The notes under the pieces are model-generated. The model saw nothing but the letters and a program-made list of their open reading frames with translations. It was not told where the DNA came from and made no database searches. A program made the position numbers and the translations under genes. Shown one piece after another: positions 25,788 to 35,129 of a stretch of DNA of 64,000 nucleotides (positions are counted from its first letter, which is position 1; each line of letters begins with the position of its first letter). This stretch comes from JAADJA01 sp963840975 (GTDB taxonomy: Bacteria; Bacteroidota; Bacteroidia; Bacteroidales; JAADJA01): assembly GCA_963840975.1 (NCBI GenBank), contig CAWJBC010000021.1:310001-374000 (forward strand). The letters run 5' to 3'.

Positions 25788-25971
25788 TAAGTACAACCAA
25801 TTCAGTATTAATCGTCTTCCATTTGGTTAAAGTAATTGTTGAAAATCTCTGATGAATCTGCCAGAAATGATTTTTTTTGCATTTATCGAATGGGTAAGGT
25901 AGTAATATTCGTTAACTCAAAAGCAAACTATCATTGTTCTGAAATTGTCTGTTCTGTATTGCGGAAATAAT

Positions 25972-25979
25972 TATCTTTG
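25972..25979 (+). promoter_or_regulatory. TAnnTTTG -7 element for the 206-residue exported protein gene
   Basis: TATCTTTG, 23 bp before the ATG at 26003. Confidence 0.55.
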
Positions 25980-26002
25980 TAGCAAACAAAAAAGTGATTA
26001 AA

Positions 26003-26623
26003 ATGAAAAAGGTTTACATTGCATTATTCGTTGGTTTAATGATCTTTTGCGGAAACATTGCCAAGGCTGGTTCGCCGCTGATACAAACAAGTTTTTATTC
26101 AGCCTATTATATGAACGAAAAAGTTCAGCTTGCTGAACAGGTGGAGTTTCTGGATGGCGTGCTTGCTGCATATATTGCTGATAAAAGTATCCCAATTGAC
26201 CAAAAACTTGCTGTAATTAATACTTTACCCTGGAATGAAAAAGGGAAGAATAATGTTACGACGTTTAAAATGGTCCTCGGTAGGAAGTACGGAAAGGGGT
26301 ATGATAACCTCACGTTGGATGAATTAAGTGCAGACGAATTGCTTTGCCTGGGTTATATGATTTCGTTAGATAGCCAATCAAAATTAGCCGATGCTTTGCC
26401 CTATCTTGAGAAGGCGAAAAATAAAAATCCTCAAAGTTACGCTGCCAACCTTTTCTATTCCTTAGCGATTGCTCAGGATTTCATAAATAAGTCAAATCTC
26501 TGCGAAGCATGGAAAATTTGTGACACCATCCGAAGTAATGATTCCCTTGTTCAGGATTTCGATATCGAAGCCAACGCAATTATTTTTACTGCAGTTGATT
26601 CTTATAAAGCCGAATGCAAATAA
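26003..26623 (+). CDS. exported protein of unknown function
   Basis: About 206 residues with a signal peptide (MKKVYIALFVGLMIFCGNIAKA). The mature part is mostly helical by composition, with a segment near residues 125-165 (KLADALPYLEKAKNKNPQSYAANLFYSLAIAQDF) that looks like one tetratricopeptide unit, and two Cys in the tail (SNLCEAWKICD). I recognise no family. The frame opens at a GTG at 25994, but the ATG at 26003 gives the standard basic start of a signal peptide. It stands alone between the E1 gene and the tricorn-like protease. Confidence 0.75.
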   Translation: MKKVYIALFVGLMIFCGNIAKAGSPLIQTSFYSAYYMNEKVQLAEQVEFLDGVLAAYIADKSIPIDQKLAVINTLPWNEKGKNNVTTFKMVLGRKYGKGYDNLTLDELSADELLCLGYMISLDSQSKLADALPYLEKAKNKNPQSYAANLFYSLAIAQDFINKSNLCEAWKICDTIRSNDSLVQDFDIEANAIIFTAVDSYKAECK

Positions 26624-26824
26624 TCCTTTCAATGGAGTTTGCATGAATTTTCGTTTCTGTCCGCTGCCGAACATTGGCTGTTCAGTTTTCTGCATTTTTA
26701 TTTTGTATTCAGTCTGCTTATTTCCTTATCCATTTCATTTATAACTGAATGAGGCTGATGGCATAGAATTAGTAATTCAACCACGTTTATTGAATTTTTA
26801 GTGTTTTATCAATATTTTAAAAAA

Positions 26825-29800
26825 ATGAAAAAAATTATTTTTATAACAATCTTAATGGGATTCGTTGGGATGTTAAATGCTCAACCGGAAACAAGACTGC
26901 TGAGGTTCCCGGCTGTTTACAATGACCAGGTGATTTTTACCTATGCTGGCGATTTGTACACCGTTTCGTTGGAGGGAGGAATATCGCGAAAACTGACAAA
27001 TGATATTGGTTACGAAATGTTTGCCCGTTTTTCGCCGGATGGTAAAAACGTTGCATTTACTGCCCAGTACGATGGCAACACCGAAGTTTACCTGATGCCT
27101 TCGGAAGGCGGAATTCCCAAACGGTTGACCTATACTGCAACCCTCGACAGGGATGATATCTCCGACCGGATGGGACCCAATAATATTGTTATGACCTGGA
27201 AAAATCAGGATCAAATCGTTTACCGCTCACGTAAAAAATCATTCAATTCATTTATCGGTCAGCTATTCCTTGCAAATGTAAATGGCGGTTTATCCGAAGA
27301 ATTGCCACTGCCGGCAGGCGGATTCTGCAGTTATTCTCCTGATGGAAAAAAGATGGCATATAACCGTGTCTTCCGTGAATTCCGCACCTGGAAATATTAT
27401 CGCGGTGGCATGGCAGACGATATCTGGATTTATGATTTTCAAACCAAAGAAACCATAAACATCACTAACAATGCAGCTCAGGATATCATCCCTATGTGGC
27501 ATGGCAAAAACATCTATTTTCTTTCCGATCGCGATAGAACCATGAACCTTTTTGTTTATGATACCGAAACCCGTCAAACAAGGAAAATTACAAACTATAC
27601 CGAATACGATGTGAAATTCCCATCACTTGGGAATAAATCCATTATTTATGAAAATGGAGGTTTCCTCTATAATTTTGACCTTGCCTCAGAGCAATCAATA
27701 AAAATTCCTGTGATCATTGCTGATGATTTTATCTCCGGCAGGAATGAACTGAAAGATGCTTCTAAAATGATTGATAGCTGGGCATTTGCCCCCGATGGAA
27801 AAAGACTTGTATTTGGTGCGCGTGGTGATGTGTTTAGTGTTCCCACCAAATCGGGTATGACGAAAAACCTTACCGAGTCTTCAGGTGTTCACGACCGTAA
27901 CGTTGAATGGTCACCCGATGGAAAATATATTTCTTTCATTTCCGACAAAACAGGTGAAGATGAAATTTTTATTCAAAACCAGGATGGCAGTGAAGAAGCC
28001 ATTCAGATAACGTCCAACAGCAGTAATTATAAGTACAATCCTGTTTGGTCGCCCGATAGTAAAAAATTGTTATGGTCCGACCGGATGCAACGCTTGCAAT
28101 ATGTGGATATCGAAACGAAAAAGGTTGCACTGGTTGAACAAAGCAAGGAAGGCGAACTCCGAAATTATTCATGGTCGCCCGATAGCAAATGGATAGCCTA
28201 CCCGATACCTACAAATGATGGAATGACAAGGATTTGGATTTACAGCCTCGCTTCCGGCGAGAAACAATCTGTTACAGATGGTTGGTATGATTCGGGTGAG
28301 CCGGTTTTCAGCTCTGATGGGAAATATCTGTACTTTACATCTTCGCGCGACTTCAACCCCGTTTACAGTTGGGTAGAGTGGAACCATATTTACCAGGACA
28401 TGGTTAAAATTTACTTCCTGACTTTATCCAAAGACACCGAGAATCCTTTTAAGCCTGAAAATGATGAAGTAGAGGTTAAAAAGGAATCCACCGATGTTGC
28501 AAAGAAAGAGGAAGGCAAAGGAAAAACTGACGAAACCCCTAAGGAGAGCAAAAACGAAGTTGTTGTAAAAATTGATTTTGATGGTATTATCGGTCGCATC
28601 GTTATGCTGCCTGTTGACGCCGGAGCCTATTGGAATCTTACACCGGTTGATAAAACCATTTATTATTGTACCCGCAATAGCTCAATGGAAGGTTCAAGAT
28701 TAAAAATGTATAACCTTGAGGATAAAAAAGAAACTGAATTAGGAAATTACGGAAGCTACCTAATTTCGGCGAATAATAAAAAGATGGTGGTTCAGGATAA
28801 GGGACAATATGCTGTGATTGACCTGCCCAAAGGTAAAATTTCAACCACTGAATTTGTTGACTTATCTAATATGAAAATCTGGGCTGATGTGAAAGACGAA
28901 TGGGAACAGATTTTTGATGAATCGTGGCGTCAGATGCGCGATTTTTTCTTCGATCCCAACATGCACGGCGTGGACTGGAAAGCAATTCATGAAAAATATA
29001 AACCGCTCGTAGCTTATGTTAACAACCGAAACGACCTCAATTATATAATTGGAGAGATGATAGGTGAGCTGAACATCGGTCATGCTTATGTGAGCGGAGG
29101 AGACAAACCTTCACCCGAACGAATTAAAATAGGGCTTTTAGGAGCAGAAATCAGCAGGGATCAATCAGGTTTCTACAAGATTGATAAAATCCTCAAGGGT
29201 GAAAACTGGACGAAGAGCACCCGAACGCCATTATCGGGAGTTGGAATAAATGTTAAGGAAGGTGATTTTATCGTTGCCGTCAATGGCAAATCAACCAAAA
29301 CAATGGCTGACATTTATACTGCTTTGATCGGTACCGCAGGGAAACAGGTTGAATTTTCAATCAACAGCACTCCCAAAGAGGAAGGCGCTCATAAAGAAAT
29401 TATTATTCCTGTTGATGACGAATCTAACCTTTACTATTATAACTGGGTGCAAAAAAATATTGAAAAAGTTAGCGAAGCCACCAACGGACAAGTAGGTTAT
29501 ATTCACATCCCCGATATGAGCCCCGCCGGCTTGAATGAGTTTGTGAAATATTTTTATCCTCAATTGAAAAAGCGGGCTTTGATCATTGACGATCGCGGAA
29601 ACGGCGGAGGCAATGTATCTCCCATGATCATCGAACGCTTGCGCCGTGAGCTTGCCCTGATGCGAATCAGCCGCAACGGCACTCCCAATACGAGTCCGGG
29701 AGATATGCTGTATGGTCCCAAGGTGATGCTTATCAATAACTATTCAGCTTCCGACGGCGATTTATTTCCTTACCAGTTCCAGACGTTGAAGATGGGAAAA

Positions 29801-30094
29801 CTCATCGGCAAGCGCACCTGGGGCGGAGTTACCGGAATCAGGGGTTCATTACCCTTTATTGACGGAGGCAGCCTTCAAAAACCCGAATTTTCGAGCTACG
29901 ACCGCGAAGGCAAATCATTTGTAATCGAAGGTCATGGAGTTGATCCCGACATTGAAGTTGACAACGACCCGGCAAAAGAATATGCCGGAGAAGATCAGCA
30001 GTTGAATAAAGCCATCGAAGTAATACTCGAAGAATTGAAAAGCTGGCCCGAAAGCTGGCCGGATGTGCCTGAATATCCCGACAAAAGCAAATAA
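26825..30094 (+). CDS. tricorn-like S41 family protease, exported
   Basis: About 1089 residues from the ATG at 26825. A signal peptide (1-19) is followed by beta-propeller repeats of the WD40/TolB type (about 25-530; repeated SPDGKKMAY, SPDGKYISFIS, SPDSKKLLW), a Lys/Glu-rich linker (about 545-585), a tricorn C1 segment (DEWEQIFDESWRQMRDFFFD, the HGVDW stretch), a PDZ domain (about 790-870) and a C-terminal S41 protease domain. The nucleophile is probably Ser976 in NYSASDGD. Tricorn-type proteases degrade oligopeptides; the signal peptide puts this one in the periplasm, as is usual for Bacteroidota members. A hairpin terminator follows 10 bp after the stop codon. Confidence 0.92.
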   Translation: MKKIIFITILMGFVGMLNAQPETRLLRFPAVYNDQVIFTYAGDLYTVSLEGGISRKLTNDIGYEMFARFSPDGKNVAFTAQYDGNTEVYLMPSEGGIPKRLTYTATLDRDDISDRMGPNNIVMTWKNQDQIVYRSRKKSFNSFIGQLFLANVNGGLSEELPLPAGGFCSYSPDGKKMAYNRVFREFRTWKYYRGGMADDIWIYDFQTKETINITNNAAQDIIPMWHGKNIYFLSDRDRTMNLFVYDTETRQTRKITNYTEYDVKFPSLGNKSIIYENGGFLYNFDLASEQSIKIPVIIADDFISGRNELKDASKMIDSWAFAPDGKRLVFGARGDVFSVPTKSGMTKNLTESSGVHDRNVEWSPDGKYISFISDKTGEDEIFIQNQDGSEEAIQITSNSSNYKYNPVWSPDSKKLLWSDRMQRLQYVDIETKKVALVEQSKEGELRNYSWSPDSKWIAYPIPTNDGMTRIWIYSLASGEKQSVTDGWYDSGEPVFSSDGKYLYFTSSRDFNPVYSWVEWNHIYQDMVKIYFLTLSKDTENPFKPENDEVEVKKESTDVAKKEEGKGKTDETPKESKNEVVVKIDFDGIIGRIVMLPVDAGAYWNLTPVDKTIYYCTRNSSMEGSRLKMYNLEDKKETELGNYGSYLISANNKKMVVQDKGQYAVIDLPKGKISTTEFVDLSNMKIWADVKDEWEQIFDESWRQMRDFFFDPNMHGVDWKAIHEKYKPLVAYVNNRNDLNYIIGEMIGELNIGHAYVSGGDKPSPERIKIGLLGAEISRDQSGFYKIDKILKGENWTKSTRTPLSGVGINVKEGDFIVAVNGKSTKTMADIYTALIGTAGKQVEFSINSTPKEEGAHKEIIIPVDDESNLYYYNWVQKNIEKVSEATNGQVGYIHIPDMSPAGLNEFVKYFYPQLKKRALIIDDRGNGGGNVSPMIIERLRRELALMRISRNGTPNTSPGDMLYGPKVMLINNYSASDGDLFPYQFQTLKMGKLIGKRTWGGVTGIRGSLPFIDGGSLQKPEFSSYDREGKSFVIEGHGVDPDIEVDNDPAKEYAGEDQQLNKAIEVILEELKSWPESWPDVPEYPDKSK

Positions 30095-30103
30095 CAGAAG
30101 AAG

Positions 30104-30129
30104 CCACCCCGAAAAGGTGGTTTTTTTTT
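30104..30129 (+). terminator. intrinsic terminator after the tricorn-like gene
   Basis: CCACC (30104-30108) pairs with GGTGG (30116-30120); nine T follow. Confidence 0.75.
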
Positions 30130-30394
30130 GAAAGAAACTCAATACCAAAACTCTTTTGCTGCATTGATGAAGTTGGAATTACGACCTCAGAACTCTTTTG
30201 CCGCATTGATGAAGTTGGAAATGCGACCCCAGAACTCTTTTATCGTATTGACAAAGTTGGAAATGCAACCCAAGACCTGTAATAACAAGGTATTCAAGAA
30301 AACGGTGGGGGAAATAGCAAATAGGGTGGAATTTCAAATTTTAATTACGGATGATGGCATATTGGCGGGAGAAGTGATGGGCAAAAGAAAATAA
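30128..30394 (+). CDS. doubtful 88-residue frame carrying a 14-residue tandem repeat
   Basis: An open frame from a TTG at 30128, inside the T-run of the preceding terminator. Its first half encodes three tandem units of about NSFAALMKLEMRPQ; the second half is basic and non-repetitive (NNKVFKKTVGEIANRV, then QILITDDGILAGEVMGKRK). There is no promoter element or convincing start, so the frame may not be translated. The repeat period is a multiple of three, which keeps the frame open whatever the copy number. Confidence 0.3.
   Translation: MKETQYQNSFAALMKLELRPQNSFAALMKLEMRPQNSFIVLTKLEMQPKTCNNKVFKKTVGEIANRVEFQILITDDGILAGEVMGKRK
30149..30274 (+). repeat. three tandem copies of a 42-bp repeat
   Basis: Units begin at 30149, 30191 and 30233, each starting AACTCTTTT and containing TTGATGAAGTTGGAA or a close variant. 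Units 1 and 2 are nearly identical (about four differences); unit 3 is more diverged. Confidence 0.85.
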
Positions 30395-30485
30395 AAGCTG
30401 ATAAGGATTCATAATATTTACAATTGAATCCTCAAGAAATTTATAAAAAATATAACCACCCCATAGTGTTTTGTAAAATAAAAAG

Positions 30486-30493
30486 TATTTTTG
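30486..30493 (+). promoter_or_regulatory. TAnnTTTG -7 element overlapping the start of the 167-residue membrane gene
   Basis: TATTTTTG. Its last three bases are the TTG that opens the downstream frame, so either this is not the promoter or translation starts further in. Confidence 0.45.
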
Positions 30494-30994
30494 GTTAGAA
30501 ATTTAATATTCAGACCTATAAACAAAGTTGGCCACTTAAAAAAAGTTAAAAAGCAAATAAAGGAAAGGCTCTTAAGTATTTGTTTTCTTATTAACGCATT
30601 TCAATCGTTAGCATTTATTGCATTATTCTTTGGAATTATTCCATTAACTATGATTTTTCCAAACTTTGCAAAGAATTTTTTTGGATTAATTCAAAACAAA
30701 ATATTTTTAGGAGTTTATACATCACTGACTTTTTGTTCAGTGTTCAACTGGTTATATTGTTTAAGATTTTGGTATAAATATGACAGGTATTCAAAAGCAA
30801 TTTTTCCATTGATTTTTCCTAATTTGTTGTATGCTCCATTTTACTATTACCAAGTGAAAATTATGAAAAGACCATTAATAAATGGTATCAAAAAAGAATC
30901 TGTCATTAGCAGACCTATACAACTTGAAGAATATGAAAATGAATCTGATTTTGAACGTGATGTGGAAGATATAAGAAAGAATTGCCATAGCTAA
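30491..30994 (+). CDS. small membrane protein of unknown function
   Basis: Up to 167 residues with three or four hydrophobic segments (about 28-60, 68-88, 100-120) and a charged, acidic C-terminal tail (QLEEYENESDFERDVEDIRKNC). The start is uncertain: the frame opens with a TTG at 30491, which overlaps a promoter-like element, and the first in-frame ATG is at 30650, inside the first hydrophobic segment. The base composition is more AT-rich than the surrounding genes, and no family is recognised, so recent acquisition is possible. A terminator follows at 31081-31110. Confidence 0.5.
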   Translation: MVRNLIFRPINKVGHLKKVKKQIKERLLSICFLINAFQSLAFIALFFGIIPLTMIFPNFAKNFFGLIQNKIFLGVYTSLTFCSVFNWLYCLRFWYKYDRYSKAIFPLIFPNLLYAPFYYYQVKIMKRPLINGIKKESVISRPIQLEEYENESDFERDVEDIRKNCHS

Positions 30995-31080
30995 TAAGTA
31001 TGGCTTCGTGTTGTATATATGCTTCCTTTATGTTCTCATAACAAAGTCACTGCATTTAACGATAGAAGCAAACAACAAAC

Positions 31081-31110
31081 AATGCCGCTTGCTGAGTGGC
31101 ATTTTTATTT
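31081..31110 (+). terminator. intrinsic terminator
   Basis: AATGCC (31081-31086) pairs with GGCATT (31098-31103), followed by a T-rich tail; it separates the small membrane protein gene from the universal stress gene. Confidence 0.6.
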
Positions 31111-31118
31111 TACTTTTG
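31111..31118 (+). promoter_or_regulatory. TAnnTTTG -7 element for the universal stress gene
   Basis: TACTTTTG, 22 bp before the ATG at 31141. It lies inside the longer open frame from 31096, excluding that start. Confidence 0.6.
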
Positions 31119-31140
31119 CAGAATAATAAAAAAGATTAAG

Positions 31141-31989
31141 ATGAAACTTAACAATATCGTATTGGTTCCTACTGATTTTTCAGAAGCTTGTGCAAATGCT
31201 GCCGAGCATGCTGTAAAAATTGCAGAAATTGCCAAATTCAGTGTGGTTTTGCTGCATGTGATTAATAAAGATAGCGCAGCTCTTTTCCCGGACGAAAGGG
31301 ACATTCATGCGGCTGTTGAAAATAAGCTGAAGCAATTGGTTGGGGATTTGAGTAAAAAAGTTCCCGGTGTTAAAATTGAATACATGTCCAAGGAAGGCAG
31401 CATTTTTGATCTGATCCATGAAGTATCGGAAAACATTGGCGCTAATATGATCGTGCTAGGCACACATGGAAAAAAAGGAATTCAATATTTGGTAGGTAGT
31501 TATGCCCTAAAAGTGATCACCAAGGCTAAGGTTCCTACTTTGGTGGTTCAAAAAAAGACATATTCAGGCTATAAAAATATTTTATTGCCGATCAATTCGT
31601 TCACCGAAGCAAGGCAGAGTGTCAGTATTGCCATATCACTTGCTAACAGGTTTAACGCGACCATACATCTTTTCAAAGAAGTTGTGAGCGATCCGGGAGA
31701 GATGTCGCGGATTGATATCATTACCCGGCAAATCGTTGAGGCATTTAAGAAAGCTAAGATTTCTTTTGACCTAATAGTTTCAACCAAACCTGGAGAATCG
31801 GCTAAAGAATTAGTGGATGTTGCGATAGAAAAAAATATGGATGCCATTATCATTATCACCGAGCCTCAGATCGGGACAGCCTATTTCAGTCTCGGCTCAT
31901 GGAATGAAAAAGTTCTTTTTAATGAGGCTCAGATACCGGTAATCTGTATCAATCCAATTGAATATGGTCAGGTTTTCTTTGATTTCTAA
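31141..31989 (+). CDS. universal stress protein with two Usp domains
   Basis: About 282 residues from the ATG at 31141. Two Usp folds in tandem: the first (1-140) ends with the ATP-binding signature (VLGTHGKKGIQYLVGSYALKVITKAKVPTLVV), the second (about 145-282) has a degenerate glycine loop (IITEPQIGTAYFSLGS). Tandem Usp proteins of this length are typical of Bacteroidota. The intact loop of domain 1 predicts nucleotide binding; domain 2 probably does not bind. Single-gene unit with its own promoter and terminator upstream. Confidence 0.92.
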   Translation: MKLNNIVLVPTDFSEACANAAEHAVKIAEIAKFSVVLLHVINKDSAALFPDERDIHAAVENKLKQLVGDLSKKVPGVKIEYMSKEGSIFDLIHEVSENIGANMIVLGTHGKKGIQYLVGSYALKVITKAKVPTLVVQKKTYSGYKNILLPINSFTEARQSVSIAISLANRFNATIHLFKEVVSDPGEMSRIDIITRQIVEAFKKAKISFDLIVSTKPGESAKELVDVAIEKNMDAIIIITEPQIGTAYFSLGSWNEKVLFNEAQIPVICINPIEYGQVFFDF

Positions 31990-32024
31990 AGAAATTCAAT
32001 TGAAATAAGTTTCCGGGCAGGATT

Positions 32025-32537
32025 TTATTCCTGTTTTATCCCTAATTCTTCCAATACTTTATTGGTAATGTCGTGGTCAGGTTTTACATAAACCCAGTTC
32101 GATTCCGCTGTTTTATCAAAAACATATTCGTAATTATTCGCCAAAGCTACCTTCACTGCGGCATTATAAATATTTTCCTGTAGTGGCTTTATTTGCTGTT
32201 CTTTTAGTTTTGACAGTTCTCCTTCTTTCCCGAATTTTTCCTCCCTGAAAGCTTTGGCCTCGCGTTCTGCTTCAAATATTTCTTCCTGTTTTTGCAGTTT
32301 TACGTCACTGCTGAACAGCATTTCATTTTTTACATATTCCTGATAAAGGTTTTCGACATTTGCAAATTTCGATTCTACATCACTTTCCCATTGTGTTATC
32401 TGTGCATCAATAATTTCGTTCGCCCTTTTAAACTCGGGCATCTGACCGATGATTTTTTCGATTTCTATATAAGCTAAACGCTGTGCAAATCCAGCATTAA
32501 ATGATAGTACCAGCAATGCAATTAAGACTTTTTTCAT
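32025..32537 (-). CDS. OmpH/Skp family periplasmic chaperone
   Basis: About 170 residues from the ATG at 32537. A signal peptide (MKKVLIALLVLSFNAGFAQ) and the family start RLAYIEIEKIIGQMPEF are followed by a long helical, highly charged coiled-coil region (about 45-135) and the end ANNYEYVFDKTAESNWVYV. Skp-like proteins hold unfolded outer-membrane proteins in the periplasm. It converges with the universal stress gene and has a TAnnTTTG element at 32573-32580. Confidence 0.9.
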   Translation of the reverse strand: MKKVLIALLVLSFNAGFAQRLAYIEIEKIIGQMPEFKRANEIIDAQITQWESDVESKFANVENLYQEYVKNEMLFSSDVKLQKQEEIFEAEREAKAFREEKFGKEGELSKLKEQQIKPLQENIYNAAVKVALANNYEYVFDKTAESNWVYVKPDHDITNKVLEELGIKQE

Positions 32538-32572
32538 TTGTGATATTTTTTTAAGTAAGATTTTTAATTGGG

Positions 32573-32580
32573 CAAAACTA
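32573..32580 (-). promoter_or_regulatory. TAnnTTTG -7 element for the OmpH/Skp gene
   Basis: Reads TAGTTTTG on the minus strand, 36 bp before the ATG at 32537; the longer open frame from 32585 would begin upstream of it. Confidence 0.6.
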
Positions 32581-32659
32581 CACACAATTCAAGCCAAAAT
32601 ATATTTTTAATCAGAAAATTTCAGGTATAGCAGATGTGCATAAATTCTGTGAGTTGAAA

Positions 32660-33529
32660 TTATTTTATTATCAGTTCGTAAGCCATCACACGGTTATCAA
32701 CAAAAGTCGGAACATATAAGATTTTAGTTGCAGGCACAAACTCAATATCGGCTGCGTTCATTCCCTGTTCAGTAGTATTCAGCAATATGATGGGATCGTT
32801 GTTTGAGTTAACTAACTGGACTTTACCCATCCAGTCGGAAATGATGTAGTTTCCATGCCCATCAGCTTCCAGTCCGTCAATTCCGCCGGTGTTACCGACT
32901 ATTATCCATGTCCTTTTGTCTTCTATTTTTGTGCTGAAAATAGCATCCTTTGTTCCAATCAGAATTTCACCATCTTCATAGAACAACCCGTTTGGGCTTT
33001 CAACCTTACCATTCTGCAACCATGTTTCCACAACACCTTTAAATAACCTGTGAATCTTCCCGGTTGCCATGTCCGAAATATAGACTGAACCGTCAGGTCC
33101 AATAGTGATATCGTTCAGAAATTTTGCGCCCTGCAAAGGATATTCATTGATGATAACAGCTTTATTAATGTCAATCTCAACAATCTTATCCACATCGGTT
33201 ACATAAAGATTGCTAAGGTATATTCCCATGCCTTTCGGAGCATCCAGACCATCAATCCATTTTAAAGTGATGATCTCGCCTGTTACAGAAAGTTTACTGA
33301 TAAAGCCGTTCCCGTCTTTATCCGTTGGATTCCCGTTAATACACGATACGAACAGCGAATAATCCTTTGCATTGTAACATACTGATTCGCATGTGGTAAG
33401 CAGGCTGGGGGTTTCCCATAGTTTTTTAAGACTTACAGTTGCTTTAGATTGCTGTGCTTCAACTGCGTTTATGCCTGTAATTTGACTTGCAATGAGGCTT
33501 ATAAGCACCGGAATAATTATCTTTTTCAT
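32660..33529 (-). CDS. exported SMP-30/gluconolactonase-like beta-propeller protein
   Basis: 289 residues with a signal peptide (about 1-25). The mature part has the repeats of an SMP-30/NHL-type beta-propeller: CESVCYNAKDYSLFVSCING, GLDAPKGMGIYLSNLYVTD, FLNDITIGPDGSVYISDMATG, SPNGLFYEDGEILIG and GGIDGLEADGHGNYIISDW. Members are calcium-dependent lactonases or of unknown activity; the substrate cannot be read from the sequence. It is transcribed divergently from the polyamine operon. Confidence 0.85.
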   Translation of the reverse strand: MKKIIIPVLISLIASQITGINAVEAQQSKATVSLKKLWETPSLLTTCESVCYNAKDYSLFVSCINGNPTDKDGNGFISKLSVTGEIITLKWIDGLDAPKGMGIYLSNLYVTDVDKIVEIDINKAVIINEYPLQGAKFLNDITIGPDGSVYISDMATGKIHRLFKGVVETWLQNGKVESPNGLFYEDGEILIGTKDAIFSTKIEDKRTWIIVGNTGGIDGLEADGHGNYIISDWMGKVQLVNSNNDPIILLNTTEQGMNAADIEFVPATKILYVPTFVDNRVMAYELIIK

Positions 33530-33585
33530 GTTTTATTTTTTTTAGCGTTCGTAGAATGTGTTCAATAAGTACTATTTTAAACTTG

Positions 33586-33593
33586 CAAAAATA
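33586..33593 (-). promoter_or_regulatory. TAnnTTTG -7 element for the SMP-30-like gene
   Basis: Reads TATTTTTG on the minus strand, 57 bp before the start codon. Confidence 0.55.
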
Positions 33594-33638
33594 AGGTAAA
33601 AGATGAAATAAAATGTTTACAGATATTATCATAAATTG

Positions 33639-33646
33639 TAATTTTG
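33639..33646 (+). promoter_or_regulatory. TAnnTTTG -7 element for the polyamine operon
   Basis: TAATTTTG, 86 bp before the decarboxylase ATG; the leader is longer than at most genes here. Confidence 0.55.
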
Positions 33647-33731
33647 CAGCCTTTAGTTCTCAGAAGATTTATCATTGTAAGTTGTTTACATTCGGTATTT
33701 TTTTATAAAGCATCTAACATGGATCAGAAAA

Positions 33732-35129
33732 ATGAAAAAAAAGTATATTGATTTAATCGAACAAACTTTTGATTTTCCGCAGGAGGAGTTTAAAGTTATT
33801 GATGATGAATTGTATTTCCATAATATCAGTTTAATGGACATCATCAAACAATACGGAACTCCGTTAAAAATTAGTTATTTGCCAAAAATCTCCTCTCAGA
33901 TTCAAAAAGCTAAAAAACTTTTCAATGTGGCGATGGCGAAAAGCGATTACCAGGGCGATTACTATTACAGCTACTGCACAAAAAGTTCTCACTTTTCTTT
34001 TATTCTGGATGAAGTACTGAAAAATGATGTGCACCTTGAAACGTCATCTGCATTTGATTTGAACATCGTTGAAACGCTATTCGAGCAGGGGAAAATTACG
34101 AAATCAACTTACATCATCTGCAATGGATTTAAACGTCCGCAGTACATCGAAAACATAATTAAGCTGATCAATGATGGCTTTGAAAATATTATCCCGGTGT
34201 TGGACAGCATGGAAGAATTGGACGACTATTTAAAAGGTATCAATGGCGACAGGAAGTATAAAATCGGGATGCGGATCGCCTCGGAAGAAGAGCCGAAATT
34301 TGAGTTTTATACATCGCGACTGGGTATCCGATACAATGATATAGTGCCGTTTTACCTCGAAAAAATCAAAAACAATCCACAAATTGAAATGAAGATGCTT
34401 CATTTCTTTATTAATACGGGAATAAAAGATACCGCATATTACTGGAATGAGTTGGCGAAGAGTGTCAATGTTTATTGTGAACTGAAAAAGGTTTGTCCGG
34501 AAGTGAATTGTTTGAATATAGGCGGTGGATTTCCAATTAAAAACTCACTGGCTTTTGACTACGACATTGAGTACATGACAGAAGAAATTATTGCACAGAT
34601 AAAAAATATTTGCAGCACCACCAATACGCCCGATCCGGATATCTTTACTGAGTTTGGTTCATTTACTGTGGGCGAAAGCGGAGCCGTTCTTTATTCTGTT
34701 ATAAACCAGAAAAGGCAGAACGACCGGGAGGTGTGGAATATGATTGACAGTTCTTTTATGACCACCTTGCCGGATACATGGGCTACCAATCAACGTTTCA
34801 TTTTGCTTGCCATCAATAACTGGGATAAAGAGTATGAGCGGATTTTCTTAGGGGGCTTGACCTGCGACAGCGAGGATTATTATAATTCAGAAGCACATGC
34901 CAATGCCGTTTTCCTTCCAAAATTCAAGGAGAACGGAACATTATATATTGGCTTGTTTCATACCGGAGCCTATCAGGAATCAATTGGCGGATACGGTGGT
35001 ATTCAGCATTGCCTCATCCCGGCACCAAAGCATATTATTATTGACACTGATGAAAACGGTGAATTTTACACCCGCCTTTTTGCCAAAGAGCAGAGTTATA
35101 AATCTATGTTTAAAATATTGGGTTATTAG
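33732..35129 (+). CDS. PLP-dependent basic amino acid decarboxylase, probably arginine decarboxylase
   Basis: 465 residues of the alanine-racemase-fold decarboxylase group. The PLP lysine lies in YYSYCTKSSH near residue 83; GGGFP (near 262) and the catalytic Cys in GLTCDSED (near 378) are conserved, and the EPGR-type phosphate motif reads EFGS. It is shorter than classical biosynthetic arginine decarboxylase (about 630 residues). Agmatinase follows 12 bp downstream, so agmatine is the expected product, making arginine the likely substrate; ornithine or lysine cannot be excluded from sequence. It is the first gene of the polyamine operon. Confidence 0.85.
   Translation: MKKKYIDLIEQTFDFPQEEFKVIDDELYFHNISLMDIIKQYGTPLKISYLPKISSQIQKAKKLFNVAMAKSDYQGDYYYSYCTKSSHFSFILDEVLKNDVHLETSSAFDLNIVETLFEQGKITKSTYIICNGFKRPQYIENIIKLINDGFENIIPVLDSMEELDDYLKGINGDRKYKIGMRIASEEEPKFEFYTSRLGIRYNDIVPFYLEKIKNNPQIEMKMLHFFINTGIKDTAYYWNELAKSVNVYCELKKVCPEVNCLNIGGGFPIKNSLAFDYDIEYMTEEIIAQIKNICSTTNTPDPDIFTEFGSFTVGESGAVLYSVINQKRQNDREVWNMIDSSFMTTLPDTWATNQRFILLAINNWDKEYERIFLGGLTCDSEDYYNSEAHANAVFLPKFKENGTLYIGLFHTGAYQESIGGYGGIQHCLIPAPKHIIIDTDENGEFYTRLFAKEQSYKSMFKILGY

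Noticed and set aside
30149..30274. CRISPR array
   Set aside because: The 42-bp units abut without spacers; it is a simple tandem repeat, and no cas genes are present.
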